In this document: positions 63,748 through 64,000 of the stretch, in pieces
Numbering within the stretch: the stretch's first letter is position 1
Layout of the letters: every line of letters begins with the position of its first letter
Source of the DNA: CAWJLS01 sp963843755
Lineage (GTDB): Bacteria > Acidobacteriota > Thermoanaerobaculia > Multivoradales > DATKCC01
Length of the DNA stretch: 64,000 nt
Assembly: GCA_963843755.1 (NCBI GenBank)
Contig: CAWJLS010000009.1
Location: 124,001-188,000, forward strand
Reading direction: 5' to 3'
Program-made: the position numbers and the translations under genes
The notes under the pieces: model-generated
The model's input: only the letters and a program-made list of their open reading frames with translations
Database searches by the model: none
Told to the model about the DNA's origin: nothing

Positions 63748-64000
63748 GTCGTGCCCCCGAGCTCTTTGACCCATTCGTCCACGGGGATGGGCAGGTACCA
63801 GGCCAAGACTTCGACACGCGTAGGAGCCTCCAGTTGGACTCCGAGATGCCGCGCGCGACTCTCCACGTCCTTCTCGTTGCATGGAGTATCGCGCAACAGG
63901 ACGCCGGTGATGAGGACCTCCGCCCCATCGGATTCGAGGTACCTGGAGACTGCCTCCCGGTAGACAGCCTCCAGCTCCGGAGTGAGGCACCGGAAGCGGA
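63744..64000 (-). CDS. hamA: C-terminal part of probable HamA (DUF1837-type) effector, truncated at window edge
   Basis: The minus strand from the right edge reads RFRCLTPELEAVYREAVSRY then DGAEVLITGVLLRD, CNEKDVESRARHLG and VEVLAWYLPIPVDEWVKEL, stopping at 63744-63746. About 84 residues are visible. The helicase TTG overlaps the stop, so the two are one translational unit. Hachiman HamA proteins are restriction-endonuclease-fold proteins encoded just upstream of HamB, and this position and the LITGVLL / WYLPIP ending are consistent; the catalytic part lies outside the window, so the call depends on context. Confidence 0.55.
   Translation of the reverse strand, partial: RFRCLTPELEAVYREAVSRYLESDGAEVLITGVLLRDTPCNEKDVESRARHLGVQLEAPTRVEVLAWYLPIPVDEWVKELGGTT

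Overview
The window is a very GC-rich, gene-dense bacterial chromosome segment, with long antisense open frames behind nearly every real gene. The gene repertoire points to an Acidobacteriota-type organism, perhaps the Thermoanaerobaculia lineage: an ADOP-type duplicated permease, a giant BNR/sortilin-like 'glycosyl hydrolase', a secreted RHS protein, DUF4388/PATAN signalling, an OPT transporter and a partner-switching cassette. This is inference from gene content, since no rRNA or marker phylogeny is available. The cell is Gram-negative (TonB receptor, LytM/EnvC, DacB).

Left part (1-15031), mostly core functions. A 5'-truncated FtsX-type permease meets a minus-strand run from 10797 down to 2305. 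That run encodes a universal stress protein, a CPBP membrane protease, an anti-sigma-type ATPase, a STAS antagonist, an EnvC-like amidase activator, an S41 protease homologue lacking both catalytic residues, a divergent polysaccharide deacetylase and a YfhO-type membrane protein. A plus-strand metabolic group follows: glutaryl-CoA-dehydrogenase-like enzyme, GlpX, dCTP deaminase, then a DUF4388 protein.

Accessory locus 1 (15073-24132). This is a polymorphic-toxin RHS locus. A secreted protein gene of 252 codons is translationally coupled to a secreted RHS protein of 1784 codons whose C-terminal tip ends in a small toxin-like domain, followed 2 bp later by a probable immunity gene. Downstream lie two displaced copies of the RHS core/tip junction. 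One carries an intact HEAAH metallopeptidase tip coupled to a lipoprotein. The other is cut off by an internally deleted IS256-family element. Beyond the IS are the 5' stub of a probable restriction-endonuclease-fold gene and the 3' stub of an HTH regulator. Three tandem perfect hairpins sit between the first and second tip cassettes.

Middle part (24311-48711), household and envelope genes: AAG-type DNA glycosylase, left-handed beta-helix protein, RsbU-type phosphatase, DacB, CNT nucleoside transporter, a TonB receptor with a Cys/His-rich secreted metal-binding protein beside it, OPT transporter, low-molecular-weight tyrosine phosphatase, fructosamine kinase family protein, DUF885 peptidase, Tat-exported FAD oxidase, phytase-esterase-like lipoprotein, ADOP permease and the sortilin-like protein.

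Accessory locus 2 (48894-64000), rich in defence and toxin-antitoxin genes: AbrB/VapC pair, SEC-C protein, a 16-cysteine secreted protein, an orphan PIN protein, HicB-like plus phage Gp37-like (DUF5131) pair, a 1587-residue DUF4011-SF1 helicase-Vsr-like nuclease-DUF3320 protein (Hhe-like), a gamma-glutamylcyclotransferase-like protein, a HicBA pair, and at the right edge a DEAH helicase coupled to a truncated upstream gene that together look like a Hachiman (HamA/HamB) system. No tRNA, rRNA or CRISPR array was recognised.
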